This document shows, piece by piece, positions 1-8,496 of a DNA stretch of 64,000 bases. The stretch's first letter is position 1. Each line of letters starts with the position of its first letter. The notes below the pieces were generated by a model. The model was not told the origin of the DNA. It searched no databases and saw nothing but the letters and a program-made list of their open reading frames with translations. A program made the position numbers and the translations under genes. The stretch comes from Ruegeria sp. R14_0. Lineage in GTDB: Bacteria > Pseudomonadota > Alphaproteobacteria > Rhodobacterales > Rhodobacteraceae. The stretch is from positions 62,001 to 126,000 of the forward strand of contig NZ_JAGHRC010000006.1 in the NCBI RefSeq assembly GCF_017743975.1, written 5' to 3'.

Positions 1-107
1 GCCGTCTCCGCTGGGAGCGCGTTAAAAACAAACGCCGCGAAACCGAACGAATAGAGTACCGTTCCACCAAACATAAGCGCAGTGATGAGTAAGGCGAGTT
101 CAAGCAT
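1..107 (-). CDS. DUF4149/TMEM205-like membrane protein, N-terminal part (cut by window edge)
   Basis: The reverse strand from an ATG at 107 stays open to the window edge and gives about 35 residues. It begins MLELALLITALMFGGTVLYS, a typical first transmembrane helix, and continues with a second hydrophobic stretch FGFAAFVFNALPAE. I recognise this as the start of the small DUF4149 membrane proteins common in Rhodobacteraceae. Function of the family is not established. Only the N-terminus is present, so length, other helices and the stop codon are outside the window. The assignment rests on N-terminal resemblance alone. Confidence 0.5.
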   Translation of the reverse strand, partial: MLELALLITALMFGGTVLYSFGFAAFVFNALPAET

Positions 108-135
108 TTGTAGTCATCCCCTGATTAATCACGGC

Positions 136-975
136 TCATAAATCGACGCGTCTCTCCGGCCGCATGGTGCTGCTGCTGGCGCATCGTGGGATCGCATAAG
201 GAACATTGTCTCTATAGTCTCGGAAACGCTGACCATATAGCTTCTCAAATCGCCGCTCTTTTAGTTTCGGCGCAGCAAGACAGTAACTTGTCAGCGCGAC
301 GGCGAGGGCAAGCTGGTCTGGGGTCCACACTGGCACCGTCCAAAGCGTCAACGCAAAGGCGACGTAGATTGGCTGGCGTATCACGCGGAACAACCCGGTT
401 GTGGGCATGACTGGGAAAACTGGTTTGGCGTTTCGCATTAACGACATCCAGCCCAATGCGCCTGATTGAACCTCGGCCCCGGCATCCCAGCTGGCTTTAA
501 TCAGTAACGCCCAAGATGCTACATAGAGCGCGCTAATCAGGTAGAATGCCCAACCCTCTGCCTGCCACCAGATGACACCTGTGGGGGTCCAAAGCGCAAA
601 GAGCGCAAGCAGCTGAAGCGAGGCGATGATTGCATACGTGGATGTGCTCAACGTCGCGCCATGGGGACTTGGGACAAGGCCAGAGAGCCACTTCTTGCCG
701 GAGCCTGACAAGAGGAATGAGTGCGTCACCGGAAATTGCAAAACCAAAATGGCGTTGACGAATGCTGCGGTTGGCCAAGGCACAGCTCCAATGCTTTTGC
801 TCATGCCAAAAAACATGGCCACCACCATCGCAAGAACGGCGGCGGCAAAGATGGTGTGAGTGATGAATCCAAAACACAGGGCGAGTATGATGCGACCGGT
901 GCCAGGAGCGGGCTCGAAAACCCCTTTCACGAGCCAGATTAGCCGTTTGAAATGACTATCGCCGGGGCTGATCAT
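136..975 (-). CDS. NnrU/isoprenylcysteine methyltransferase-like integral membrane protein
   Basis: A 279-residue membrane protein with about six hydrophobic segments. The C-terminal part carries the pattern IRQPIYVAFALTLWTVP followed by KERRFEKLYGQRFRDYRDNV, which is the cofactor-binding end of the isoprenylcysteine carboxyl methyltransferase / phospholipid methyltransferase-like families (also seen in NnrU proteins). I chose the ATG at 975 because it overlaps the stop codon of the upstream DCC gene as ATGA; a longer start at 1017 would overlap that gene by 45 bases. Co-translation with the DCC protein suggests the two act together at the membrane. The natural substrate is unknown. Whether it methylates anything cannot be read from sequence. 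Confidence 0.75.
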   Translation of the reverse strand: MISPGDSHFKRLIWLVKGVFEPAPGTGRIILALCFGFITHTIFAAAVLAMVVAMFFGMSKSIGAVPWPTAAFVNAILVLQFPVTHSFLLSGSGKKWLSGLVPSPHGATLSTSTYAIIASLQLLALFALWTPTGVIWWQAEGWAFYLISALYVASWALLIKASWDAGAEVQSGALGWMSLMRNAKPVFPVMPTTGLFRVIRQPIYVAFALTLWTVPVWTPDQLALAVALTSYCLAAPKLKERRFEKLYGQRFRDYRDNVPYAIPRCASSSTMRPERRVDL

Positions 976-1418
976 GAAAGCGTATCTTTCCGGCTGACCG
1001 GCTTTGCTCCGACCCAAGATGCGATCCGCGAGAGCATCGGCCTAAGCGGCAGGAAACCCCGATACGCAAGCTCTAGCAAAGGCAACATCCCCGGTAATCT
1101 TGCGATACGCGCCATCCAATGCCACTTGGGTAAAGCGCCCCATAGCTCTGTGAAACCGCGCGCGCCCGAAACAAGTTTTCCATCCGCTCGTCGTACATGA
1201 AACCGACCCATTGCATCTTGCCGCGTTAGATCGTCACCAAGACGCACATCAGGATTTGAGACGTCAACAAATCGCAGTCGATCAGCGCCCTTGCACGAGG
1301 CATAATGCTCGATCTCAACGGAACAGAGCGGGCAAGATCCGTCGTAGTACACCGTAGCGCACGCGTGATCGGCTCTATCCGATTTGACTGCAACCTCAAC
1401 TCGTTCCGTTTTGTGCAT
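972..1418 (-). CDS. DCC-family thiol-disulfide oxidoreductase (DUF393)
   Basis: A 148-residue protein with the family-defining motif YYDGSCPLC at residues 24-32, giving a CxxC thiol pair (Cys29, Cys32) after a beta strand as in thioredoxin-like folds. DCC-family proteins are predicted thiol-disulfide oxidoreductases; their redox partners are mostly unknown. The central block FTELWGALPKWHWMARIARLP is also typical of the family. The gene is the first of a two-gene operon: its stop overlaps the start of the NnrU-like membrane protein by ATGA. Family assignment is firm, function is by family only. Confidence 0.88.
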   Translation of the reverse strand: MHKTERVEVAVKSDRADHACATVYYDGSCPLCSVEIEHYASCKGADRLRFVDVSNPDVRLGDDLTRQDAMGRFHVRRADGKLVSGARGFTELWGALPKWHWMARIARLPGMLPLLELAYRGFLPLRPMLSRIASWVGAKPVSRKDTLS

Positions 1419-1751
1419 TGTCTTCGACCTCTACCAGCGGGGTGAGCCAGATCTTCCTGAAGAGCTAGCGCAAATGCTGAAGAAACGAGGGCGCAGCAGC
1501 GGCAACTTGGTGTGGTACAAGGCCGCAACTTTCGGAGCAGCTGTCCAAATTCAAAGGCGGAACTGCCCGCAACTGGAGACTGCAAAGCCAAATTGTGAAT
1601 CTCTGCTTTGTGCCGCAATCGCGGGGTCCGAACCCGATCTCACGTATTACACCTAAGGCCCAAGATGTCTTAGCCCAATGATCTGGTAAGTCATATCACT
1701 CCACTGCGAAGTGGCTCGCGGTTGGGTTTCCCGAATCGATCTACCCTAAAT
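1419..1751. other. Intergenic gap, no gene recognised
   Basis: About 330 bases between the DCC gene start and the 3' end of the MATE gene. Open frames on both strands here are compositionally coding-like only where they shadow the DCC gene. No protein family, tRNA or clear terminator was recognised. It must hold the promoter of the DCC/NnrU operon. Confidence 0.5.
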
Positions 1752-3080
1752 TCAAACTCGAGTTAGCGCCCAGAACCGCAAGGGCAGGGCGACGGCTGCT
1801 GCCACCAGACCCAGAGTATAACCAATCCAGACGCCGACGGCTCCGAGACCAAAGAGGAAACCCAGTGCATAGCTGGCCGGCAAGGCAAGCGGCCAATAGG
1901 CCGTCAGGGTAATGATCGTTGGCAGGCTCATGTCTGACATTCCTCTCAGCGCGCCCAACGCAGTTCCTTGAACGCCATCCGCAACCTGCAGTAGAGCCAC
2001 GATAAAAAACAACGTGACCGCCAGGTCAATTACGGCCGGGTCATCCGACATCGTTTCCGCCAGCACTCGGCCAGCAGCAATGAAGACGATTGCGGCAACC
2101 GCCTGCCAGAGCGTGACCATCACAAAAGATGCTTTGAGGATCGGCCTGAGCCTTTCTTGACTTCCTGCACCGACTGCAAGACCCACACGGATCGAGGCGG
2201 CACCCGCCATGCCAAGCGGGATCATATAGGCCAGCCCCGCAAGCGCGTTGACGATCTGATGGGCGGCCAGCGCCTCGGCCCCCAACCAGCCCATCATCAG
2301 GCCCACCACAGCGTAGGCTCCGCCTTCACCCGCATAGCCAAGACAGAGCGGCAGGGCGTCTTTGGCCTGTGACCAGACATCCGCCCATGCAACGGTCACC
2401 CGCTGGCGAAAGGCGGCCAGCCCAGGCGCGCGTATCAACACATAGATCCCGGCAACCAGCGACGTACATTGTGAGAGTATGCTGGCCAGACCAGCGCCCA
2501 GAATTCCAAGATCAAGGATGTGAATGAAGGCATAGTTTGCGGGTACGTTGAACAGGACGCCCAGATAAGACAGCGCCACAGCCGTCCAGGGCCGTCCAAC
2601 GGCGTCGAACAGAGCCTTCAGGCCGAAAAACAGAGTGAAAGGCACGATCCAGATTGCCATCGACATCCAGTACGGCAGCAGGATCGCCAGAACCTCCTTC
2701 GGTTGACCCAAAGGCCCAAGCAGCGGATAGAGTGCGATCATCACCAATGCCGCGGCGCCGCCGCCCAGAAGGCACAACAACAGCCCGCTGCGCAACGCCA
2801 GAGCAACACGCGCGGCATCGCGCGCGCCCTCGGCTTGGCTAATCTGTACGGAAATAGCGGTGATCACGCCCCAAAGAGCGGAAATCAGGATGATCAGAAC
2901 GGCCGTGGTCACACCTGCCGCCGCCAGCGGGACTGTTCCGAGCGGAGAAATCATCGCCGTATCTACGACACCTATCAAAAGTGCGGCGGCCAGCCCGACC
3001 ATCAACGGAACGGCCAACCGGATCAGCGGCGTGAACTCGGCGCGGGTGGGCGCCTGCGAAATCAGGATTTGGTCTTTCAT
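1752..3080 (-). CDS. MATE family efflux transporter
   Basis: A 442-residue protein with about twelve membrane segments arranged as two homologous halves, as expected for MATE (NorM/DinF-type) exporters, which expel cationic drugs or metabolites in exchange for sodium or protons. The first half begins FTPLIRLAVPLMVGLAAALL and the central part has MAGAASIRVGLAVGAGS, matching the conserved MATE pattern in which small residues precede RVG. The ATG at 3080 is preceded by AGGTGA. A short inverted repeat (GCCGGA at 3090-3095 and TCCGGC at 3101-3106) sits just upstream of that site. The divergent XRE regulator gene begins about 1 kb away, but a direct regulatory link is not shown. Substrate cannot be deduced. 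Confidence 0.9.
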   Translation of the reverse strand: MKDQILISQAPTRAEFTPLIRLAVPLMVGLAAALLIGVVDTAMISPLGTVPLAAAGVTTAVLIILISALWGVITAISVQISQAEGARDAARVALALRSGLLLCLLGGGAAALVMIALYPLLGPLGQPKEVLAILLPYWMSMAIWIVPFTLFFGLKALFDAVGRPWTAVALSYLGVLFNVPANYAFIHILDLGILGAGLASILSQCTSLVAGIYVLIRAPGLAAFRQRVTVAWADVWSQAKDALPLCLGYAGEGGAYAVVGLMMGWLGAEALAAHQIVNALAGLAYMIPLGMAGAASIRVGLAVGAGSQERLRPILKASFVMVTLWQAVAAIVFIAAGRVLAETMSDDPAVIDLAVTLFFIVALLQVADGVQGTALGALRGMSDMSLPTIITLTAYWPLALPASYALGFLFGLGAVGVWIGYTLGLVAAAVALPLRFWALTRV

Positions 3081-3335
3081 GGGTCACCTGCCGGAAAAGA
3101 TCCGGCGAAAAAGTCGCGATAAGGAGCTTTATGCTCGGAATGACGAGGGGCTGTTCAGCCCTGCGACGGGAACACCATGAAATTGGTCCTTTTTGGGACA
3201 AGTTAACAGGTACGGTTCTAGGGGAAGAATTATTCTGCGTCCAGATCGCTTTTTTGGCCTGTTTTCCTAACTCTGCCCAGGTCTAGAATGAGCGGGGTTC
3301 ACCAGGATGTGGTGGGAACCTGTCCAGACTATCAT

Positions 3336-4100
3336 CTAATTGGAAGCGGTATGGTCTAGGTCGTGCAGAAATTGGGCACTTTGGTCGTCGGCCGGAAAAA
3401 ACAGCTCAATTTTCATATCGTCTAGCGTGACGTCCGTGACTGTGCTGAATTGCGCAACGGTTCCAAACATGGAAAGCCGCTGAGCACCAAAACGGTAGAT
3501 CGTGAAAATTGTCGGCCCGATCACCGCGTCGCGACGGGCATGTCCCTGTTGCGATAATGTGTGCGCCGCTGCATCCAGTTCGGGTATACCGCCTGCATTT
3601 GCGCTTTCGGCACGCAGCCGCAACATGGTGTGATGCGCGACCTCGGGCCAGTTTTCGACAAGCTCAGGCATCAGCGGGCTGATCAGCAGGTCCAGCAGGC
3701 TTTGCCCTTCGCTGATCCCCAGCGGCTTGAAAAGCCTTTGCGCACCGCTGTTGAGCATTACAACCGTCCAGAGCCGATCTAACACCATTCCCGGGTAAGG
3801 GGCATGTTGCTGCAAAGTCCATTCGACCGCATCTCGGATAGGCGACATCGCCGCGTCATCAATTGGCGTTGCCGCAAATCGCGGGGCAAACCCTTCAGCG
3901 CGCATCATCTGATTGCGGGTATCGACCGGTAGATTCATGACCTCGGACAGGTGAAGGATCATATCCGGGCTGGGTCGGGACCGCCCAGTTTCAAGAAAAG
4001 AGATATGGCGTGCGCTGACCTCAGCTTCGACCGCAAGGTCTAGTTGGCTCATTCTGCGTCGCTTGCGCCACACTTTCAGCATGTCGGGATAGGGTGTCAT
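3336..4100 (-). CDS. XRE-family regulator with MmyB-like ligand-binding domain
   Basis: A 254-residue transcription factor. Residues about 5-65 form a Cro/CI helix-turn-helix (WRKRRRMSQLDLAVEAEVSA then FLETGRSRPSPDMILHLS). Residues about 95-245 match the MmyB-like PAS-type ligand-binding domain, with the characteristic block RLWTVVMLNSGAQRLF. Proteins of this family usually repress a divergent neighbour and respond to a small, possibly lipid-like, ligand. Here the divergent neighbour is a small membrane protein gene (4206-4634), and a perfect 15-bp palindrome lies between them at 4136-4150. The inference is autoregulation and control of that neighbour. The ligand is unknown. Confidence 0.9.
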   Translation of the reverse strand: MTPYPDMLKVWRKRRRMSQLDLAVEAEVSARHISFLETGRSRPSPDMILHLSEVMNLPVDTRNQMMRAEGFAPRFAATPIDDAAMSPIRDAVEWTLQQHAPYPGMVLDRLWTVVMLNSGAQRLFKPLGISEGQSLLDLLISPLMPELVENWPEVAHHTMLRLRAESANAGGIPELDAAAHTLSQQGHARRDAVIGPTIFTIYRFGAQRLSMFGTVAQFSTVTDVTLDDMKIELFFPADDQSAQFLHDLDHTASN

Positions 4101-4135
4101 GACCTGAGTCTAGCAAGGGTTCGAACAGAATTCAC

Positions 4136-4150
4136 TTACCTCTGAGGTAA
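4136..4150. promoter_or_regulatory. Perfect palindrome, likely operator of the XRE/MmyB regulator
   Basis: TTACCTC-T-GAGGTAA is an uninterrupted dyad with seven-base arms around one central base. It lies 35 bases upstream of the regulator start (4100) and 55 bases upstream of the divergent gene start (4206). Its symmetry and placement fit a dimeric XRE repressor site. Binding is inferred, not shown. Confidence 0.65.
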
Positions 4151-4205
4151 TTGAGTTGCCCACGCCGCACGTCGCATGAAGGACGCATACCGAAAGGAGA
4201 AAGTC

Positions 4206-4634
4206 ATGACCCAACAACAGTCAGCAATGCGAATTTCCGGTGGTGTTCTAGTCGCAACCGGGGCGCTTCTTGCGCTAGCCGCGCTTCCGTTTCTTCATAT
4301 CGTTGCGCATATCTTTCTGCAAATCGCGTATTGGCCAATTCACGATGTTCCCGCGGAACTGATGGTTCCGTCGCCTTTACTGCTGGTGATCACCGGTGGC
4401 CTGACCGTTGGCTTGGGGGGAATGCAGTGGGCGCTGGGAACTTATGTTGCTCCGGTTTCAGCGGCAGCCGCGACCAAGACCGCACAGATTGCGGCGTGGT
4501 CTTGGTTTTGCGTCGATAGCTCAGGCTCCGTTCTGGTGGGTGCACCCTTCAACGTCGTTCTGAACCTGTCATTTCTGGTCTTGATCTTGATGTCCTGCCG
4601 ACCCCGGACGGCAAGCGAACACGCAACACCCTGA
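4206..4634 (+). CDS. Small hypothetical membrane protein divergent from XRE regulator
   Basis: A 142-residue protein with about four hydrophobic helices (for example VLVATGALLALAALPFLHIV near residues 14-33, LLLVITGGLTVGLGG near 59-73, and a final helix NLSFLVLILM near 120-130). I placed the start at 4206 because AAGGAG at 4193-4198 is correctly spaced from it; an in-frame ATG at 4176 has no such site. I do not recognise a named family. Its position across the palindromic operator from the MmyB-type regulator suggests it is that regulator's target. A role in transport or membrane adaptation would be a guess. Confidence 0.7.
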   Translation: MTQQQSAMRISGGVLVATGALLALAALPFLHIVAHIFLQIAYWPIHDVPAELMVPSPLLLVITGGLTVGLGGMQWALGTYVAPVSAAAATKTAQIAAWSWFCVDSSGSVLVGAPFNVVLNLSFLVLILMSCRPRTASEHATP

Positions 4635-4673
4635 TGCGATGCGGCATCTATTGGGATAGAAAAGAAGTACCGG

Positions 4674-4922
4674 CTATTCCAGAAAACCGTCGATGGTCGA
4701 GGTGACTTCAACGGCGGTTTCCACATCGGACATGCGGGTGTTCTCAAAGGCGCTGCCGCTTTCGATACTTGGCCTGAGCCGCTTACATATGGGCAGGATC
4801 TCCTCTTCGGACCAGCCGGCCTTGGTTTTTTGCAGGTTGCAGGACAAGTGCGAAACGATCTCTGCGGCGGCCTTGAACAAACGGCTACGGTCGAAGGAAA
4901 GGATGCAGTGCGTCGGTACCAA
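4674..4922 (-). pseudogene. Truncated hypothetical ORF (C-terminal remnant)
   Basis: An 82-codon reverse-strand frame without a good ATG (TTG start) ends in a plausible protein-like sequence, KTKAGWSEEEILPICKRLRP followed by ETAVEVTSTIDGFLE. Its upstream end runs into the GFA-family fragment on the opposite strand, so the 5' part of the gene seems to have been lost at a junction near 4885. I cannot name the family. It may equally be a chance frame. Confidence 0.3.
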
Positions 4923-4973
4923 TCGTCTGAAAAGGTGCGACGGGGCTTCTGCGGGATCTGTGGATCTGCGATC
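4890..4973 (+). pseudogene. Fragment of a GFA-family (glutathione-dependent formaldehyde-activating enzyme-like) gene
   Basis: In the plus frame this stretch reads VEGKDAVRRYQSSEKVRRG then FCGICGSAI, which matches the central zinc-binding core of GFA/CENP-V-type proteins (CxxC followed by GSAI). Before and after it the resemblance stops: there is no N-terminal CxC motif and no normal C-terminus. It is a decayed remnant about 28 codons long, joined to unrelated sequence on both sides. Confidence 0.5.
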
Positions 4974-5163
4974 CGATCTACCGCGCCTGGACGGCTAGGC
5001 GCAAACAACACTTACTTGCAGTCACGTTTCCGACTTCTCATGGCCTTGCTGAACAGTAGGCTGAGGCGGTTGCAACTCTGCTTCTGGTAATTCAGAGGAA
5101 CGGCGGGGCCGCACATTGGCACCCATCGCCCTCCTCAATCCGGTCGGATGAGGCCTATTGCAC

Positions 5164-5748
5164 CTAGAAATTCTCGCCTAGATGTGCCGTCAGGCGTTCA
5201 AAATCCGCTTCGATTTCTGGGTTCTTCATCACATCGTAGCACGCGAATGTCGGCAGAGCCTCCATTGCGAAGAACCGAAAGTTCATGTGCATTGGGAGCC
5301 AGAGATCGTCGACGCTTTTGCCTTGGAACAGGTACTGTGAGGGATCGTCGAAGGCTTCCCGCGGCGCGTTGAAGGTCAGCGACAGCATGTACTTCTTCCC
5401 AACCAAAGCGCCACCGGATCCGTATCCCTCCTTCGGGGCCTTCGAGCTGCGTCCGTCATAGAGGCAAAGCGCTCCGGCCATACCGGCCGTATAGACCTCA
5501 TCCATGAACTTCTTCATTGGCCATGGAACGCCCATCCAGTTGACCGGTGACTGCACGATGATCACATCTGCCCATTGGTGCTGCTTCAGCTCTTCCTCGA
5601 CATCCCAGGCCTCATCGGTCGAGGTGGCCTTGACCTCATACCCCTTCGCAGTGAGCTGCTCGGTCATGCGGCGGACGATTTCTCCGTTGAGTCCGCCAGG
5701 GGCGAACTCATAGTAGTGGTGGGCATTGATGATGTATGCATTTGGCAT
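5164..5748 (-). CDS. NAD(P)H-dependent flavodoxin-fold oxidoreductase, MdaB-like
   Basis: A 194-residue protein of the NAD(P)H quinone oxidoreductase / modulator of drug activity B family. The beginning (PNAYIINAHHYYEFAPGGLN) forms the first strand and FMN-binding loop; VQSPVNWMGVPWPMKKFMDE is the conserved active-site segment with the W-x-P pattern, followed by GALVGKKYMLSLTFNAPREA. Such enzymes reduce quinones or nitro compounds by two electrons using FAD or FMN. The ATG at 5748 was chosen because it follows the stop of the upstream hydrolase gene by 11 bases; the longer in-frame start would overlap it. The two genes form an operon facing an AraC-type regulator. Confidence 0.85.
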   Translation of the reverse strand: MPNAYIINAHHYYEFAPGGLNGEIVRRMTEQLTAKGYEVKATSTDEAWDVEEELKQHQWADVIIVQSPVNWMGVPWPMKKFMDEVYTAGMAGALCLYDGRSSKAPKEGYGSGGALVGKKYMLSLTFNAPREAFDDPSQYLFQGKSVDDLWLPMHMNFRFFAMEALPTFACYDVMKNPEIEADFERLTAHLGENF

Positions 5749-5759
5749 CTCAGACACCC

Positions 5760-6692
5760 TCAGTTCATGTACTTGTCGAACCACGCGACCATGCGCTCGG
5801 GGTGCTCGCCGAAGTAATTGTAGCCATCGAAACGGCGCGTGGTGCCTTCGATCCAGAACATCTCCTTTTCATTGGTGCCGAGAAGGTCAAATGTCTTCTG
5901 ACCGTCCTCTTGCGTCGTCCAAGCGTCGTCTTTGACCTGCACCACAAAGGTCGGGACCTTCACAGCGCCTGCGAAATCATGTGGTGTCATTTCAGCATTG
6001 GTGAAGCCGCCGAGCTTCTTTTGCTCGAAATCCATTTGCTCCATGTACTCGCTAACGCCCTGCAGCTTGGCAAACTCGCCCATGAGCGAAGTCATCGACA
6101 CGACCAGCGGGCTCAGCATGCAGAGAACGTTCTCAAACATATCAGGTCGGCGTGACATGGCCTCGTACTGGGCGTTGCCACCGGTGCATTGGCTGTAAAG
6201 GCCGAGCTTCATCTTCGACAGCTTGGGATCGGAGTCGACATAAGCCTTCGCCCCGACGCAGTCACGCCATTCATAGCGACCGATGCCGCAAATGCCGCCG
6301 TTTGCTGCGCCAGAATTGCCATGGTTTCGTAGGTCATAGGCAAGAACGTTGTAGCCAGCGCGTGCGAGATGCGCGATATGCGCGACAAAGTCGATCTCGA
6401 TGTCGTCGACGCCGCTCCACGGCTCGCCCCAATGGCCCGTAAAGCCAGATCGGCTCATGGGCATCGGGTGGTTCATAATGATCAGCTTGTCGCTCTCGCC
6501 ACCTACAGCAGGCACATACCAGCCTTCGAGCGGTGTGCCATCGTCGGATTGGAAAGTAATGTCTTGCCACTCAGGGATACCATGATCGGCAGGCGTCTTG
6601 TGCACCGGGGTGCGAAACATCGGCTTGACCGCGAAGTTCGCGAGGTACTTCACAACAGTAAGCTTTTCTTCAGGGATTTGTGCATCTGGCAT
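5760..6692 (-). CDS. Alpha/beta hydrolase with a predicted cysteine nucleophile
   Basis: A 310-residue alpha/beta hydrolase. The oxyanion region is IIMNHPMPMS near residue 71, the strand and turn YDLRNHGNSG near 119-128, and the nucleophile elbow reads YSQCTGG, placing Cys169 where most relatives have serine, as in dienelactone hydrolases. A late DGYNYFGEHPERMVAWFDKY supplies the C-terminal helix, with the histidine of the triad likely there. I chose the ATG at 6692 because AGGAGG lies directly upstream (complement of 6698-6703); a longer frame to 6785 lacks a ribosome site. It is co-transcribed with the MdaB-like reductase and divergent from the AraC regulator gene. Substrate unknown. Confidence 0.82.
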   Translation of the reverse strand: MPDAQIPEEKLTVVKYLANFAVKPMFRTPVHKTPADHGIPEWQDITFQSDDGTPLEGWYVPAVGGESDKLIIMNHPMPMSRSGFTGHWGEPWSGVDDIEIDFVAHIAHLARAGYNVLAYDLRNHGNSGAANGGICGIGRYEWRDCVGAKAYVDSDPKLSKMKLGLYSQCTGGNAQYEAMSRRPDMFENVLCMLSPLVVSMTSLMGEFAKLQGVSEYMEQMDFEQKKLGGFTNAEMTPHDFAGAVKVPTFVVQVKDDAWTTQEDGQKTFDLLGTNEKEMFWIEGTTRRFDGYNYFGEHPERMVAWFDKYMN

Positions 6693-6854
6693 TGTGGCCT
6701 CCTTGTCTCTGATGACCGGGAGGTAGGCGCTGCCGCCGTAGTGCGGAATGTCAGCGGCTCTCAGGAATCTGTCAGATTCTATCATTTTCTTCGCTGAGAC
6801 CTAAAAACGCCCAAGTGTTCTGTTAAGTTACGCGACAAACAAAGAGAAAATGTC

Positions 6855-7745
6855 ATGCACGATGCTCTCACCGGCGCAGCGGATGCGCTTCTGACACGAT
6901 ACCGGAATTGCACGCCGGGCGGCTTCAACGACACGGACTTTGATCATGTTCGCTTCTTCTTTACGGACCGGGCGATCCCGCGTGAGCCTCTGCATTATCC
7001 CCCTGGTCTAGCCATCATGCTGTCAGGCAAAAAGATCGGTTTCCTGAACGGTCGGCGTTTTGAATATGGCGCGGGATCCTATCTTGCGTTGGGCCTGCCG
7101 CTGGTTTTCGAGTGCGAAACGCAGGCGTCACCGGATGTACCGCTGTGCGGTCTCTTCATCTCGCTATGCCCAACTACGCTGTCAGAGTTAAGCACCGTCG
7201 TCCCTATTCGGGCCCAGACCCGTGCAGATCTGTCAACGCATCAGGGTGTCGAACCCTTGCAGGTACAATCCCCCATGGCTGACGCCATCGCGCGCCTGGT
7301 GCACCAACTCTGTACGCCACCGCAAGCGCAAGCCTTGGGCTCAGGCACAATTCGCGAGGTATTGTTCCACGCCCTGAGCGACAATCATGGCCGAGTGCTG
7401 ATGGCCCTGACGCAAATGGGTCAGCCGGAGGCGCGCATCGCGGAGCTTTTGCGGTGGGCCGAAAACCAGGATGAAGCACGGCTAGACACAAATGCGCTTG
7501 CTGCCCGTGCCGGAATGAGCCCGGCGACATTGCATCGCTATTTCAGAAGCGTCACCGGCTATCCACCATCGCAATATTTCAAACGACAGAAGTTGCTCCG
7601 CGCTAAGGGTTTGCTGAGCGCACAGGGTTTCACGGTGGCTCAAACGGCTCATACTATAGGCTATGGGGACCCAGCAAATTTCAGCCGCGACTACCGCAAA
7701 CTTTTTGGGCATCCTCCCAGCCAGGATCGGCAAGGTGCGCTCTAG
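6855..7745 (+). CDS. AraC-family transcriptional regulator
   Basis: A 296-residue activator. The N-terminal two thirds match the AraC-type N-terminal domain (PHYPPGLAIMLSGKK-like segment near residue 45-60), and the last 90 residues hold two helix-turn-helix motifs: LDTNALAARAGMSPATLHRY then FTVAQTAHTIGYGDPANFSR, the second being the family signature. It is divergent from the hydrolase/MdaB-like operon, with 162 bases between the two starts, so it probably controls that pair. Family members with this N-terminal domain often sit beside oxidoreductases. Effector unknown. Confidence 0.9.
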   Translation: MHDALTGAADALLTRYRNCTPGGFNDTDFDHVRFFFTDRAIPREPLHYPPGLAIMLSGKKIGFLNGRRFEYGAGSYLALGLPLVFECETQASPDVPLCGLFISLCPTTLSELSTVVPIRAQTRADLSTHQGVEPLQVQSPMADAIARLVHQLCTPPQAQALGSGTIREVLFHALSDNHGRVLMALTQMGQPEARIAELLRWAENQDEARLDTNALAARAGMSPATLHRYFRSVTGYPPSQYFKRQKLLRAKGLLSAQGFTVAQTAHTIGYGDPANFSRDYRKLFGHPPSQDRQGAL

Positions 7746-7909
7746 CCTTCGAGCGGATCTCCAGTCAAATCCGTTCCGCAAAACGCGATGTCAACAGGTT
7801 GAAATTCTCGCAGATGCGGCCAATGGCGGCTTTGCCGCGCTGCATTGCAGTGAAAAAGCTGAGCAATGAACGGCAGCTCTCGGCCGCCCGCGAGAGCGAC
7901 CTGTGAGTG

Positions 7910-8300
7910 TTAAATCTCAATGGCTTCAGCGATGGCCAAGGCATCCTCGAGTTCGACGCCGAGATACCGGACTGTACTGTCCATCTTAGTATGGCCAAGA
8001 AGAAGGTGAACAGCGCGTAGGTTTCCGGTCTTTTTGTAGATCTGAGTGACCTTTGTTCTCCTCATAGAATGGGTTCCGTAAGCGCTTGCTTCGAGGCCGA
8101 TCGATGTGACCCAATCGCGGACAATCTGTGCATATTGCCATGTTGAAGAGCGCAAGATCGCGATGGTTTTCGGCAAGCTCGAGGCGAACTCGGTTTGCCC
8201 AGACATGCTTTGGTTTCAGCGGTCGCTTCTGGCCGACGATGCGTCCTGTGTTCCAAGCTGGGCGAAGAGCACGAATGGCAGGTAAATTTGGGGTTTCCAT
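7910..8300 (-). pseudogene. Tyrosine recombinase (phage-type integrase), internally deleted and frameshifted
   Basis: Two pieces of one integrase are joined out of frame. The N-terminal piece starts at 8300 (METPNLPAIRALRPAWNTGR ... LELAENHRDLALFNMAI). Near 8146 it runs directly, in another frame, into the C-terminal catalytic piece: QYAQIVRDWV, then YGTHSMRRTKVTQIYKKTG and LLLGHTKMDSTVRYLGV, ending at 7910. The HxxR (HSMR), the second His (GH) and Tyr catalytic residues survive, but the middle of the protein, including the first catalytic Arg region, is gone. This is a known alphaproteobacterial integrase type. The gene is almost certainly dead and marks a former mobile element or rearrangement point. 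Confidence 0.8.
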
Positions 8301-8496
8301 GGTTGATCCTCCGGTCCGCCATACCCGCCCACAACGACAACCCGACGTTGACCGAAAAATTTTATCACGGAATGCTGCGCTGCCTCCGAGGTCTGCGATG
8401 AGCCCATTGTACCCAATGCGGCGCGACGCATGCAGGTCAGCTTCAGAAATACTTTATCATACATAGGACCGCAGCAATCATTCGTTGCAAACGAGG

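Noticed and set aside
2520..3122. A 200-codon plus-strand frame within the MATE gene
   Set aside because: Strongly Gln/Arg/His-rich shadow of a well-supported membrane protein gene.
3090..3161. Two small hairpins upstream of the MATE gene as a riboswitch (for example of the guanidine type)
   Set aside because: The stems are only six base pairs, and I could not match the conserved loop sequences of any known riboswitch class.
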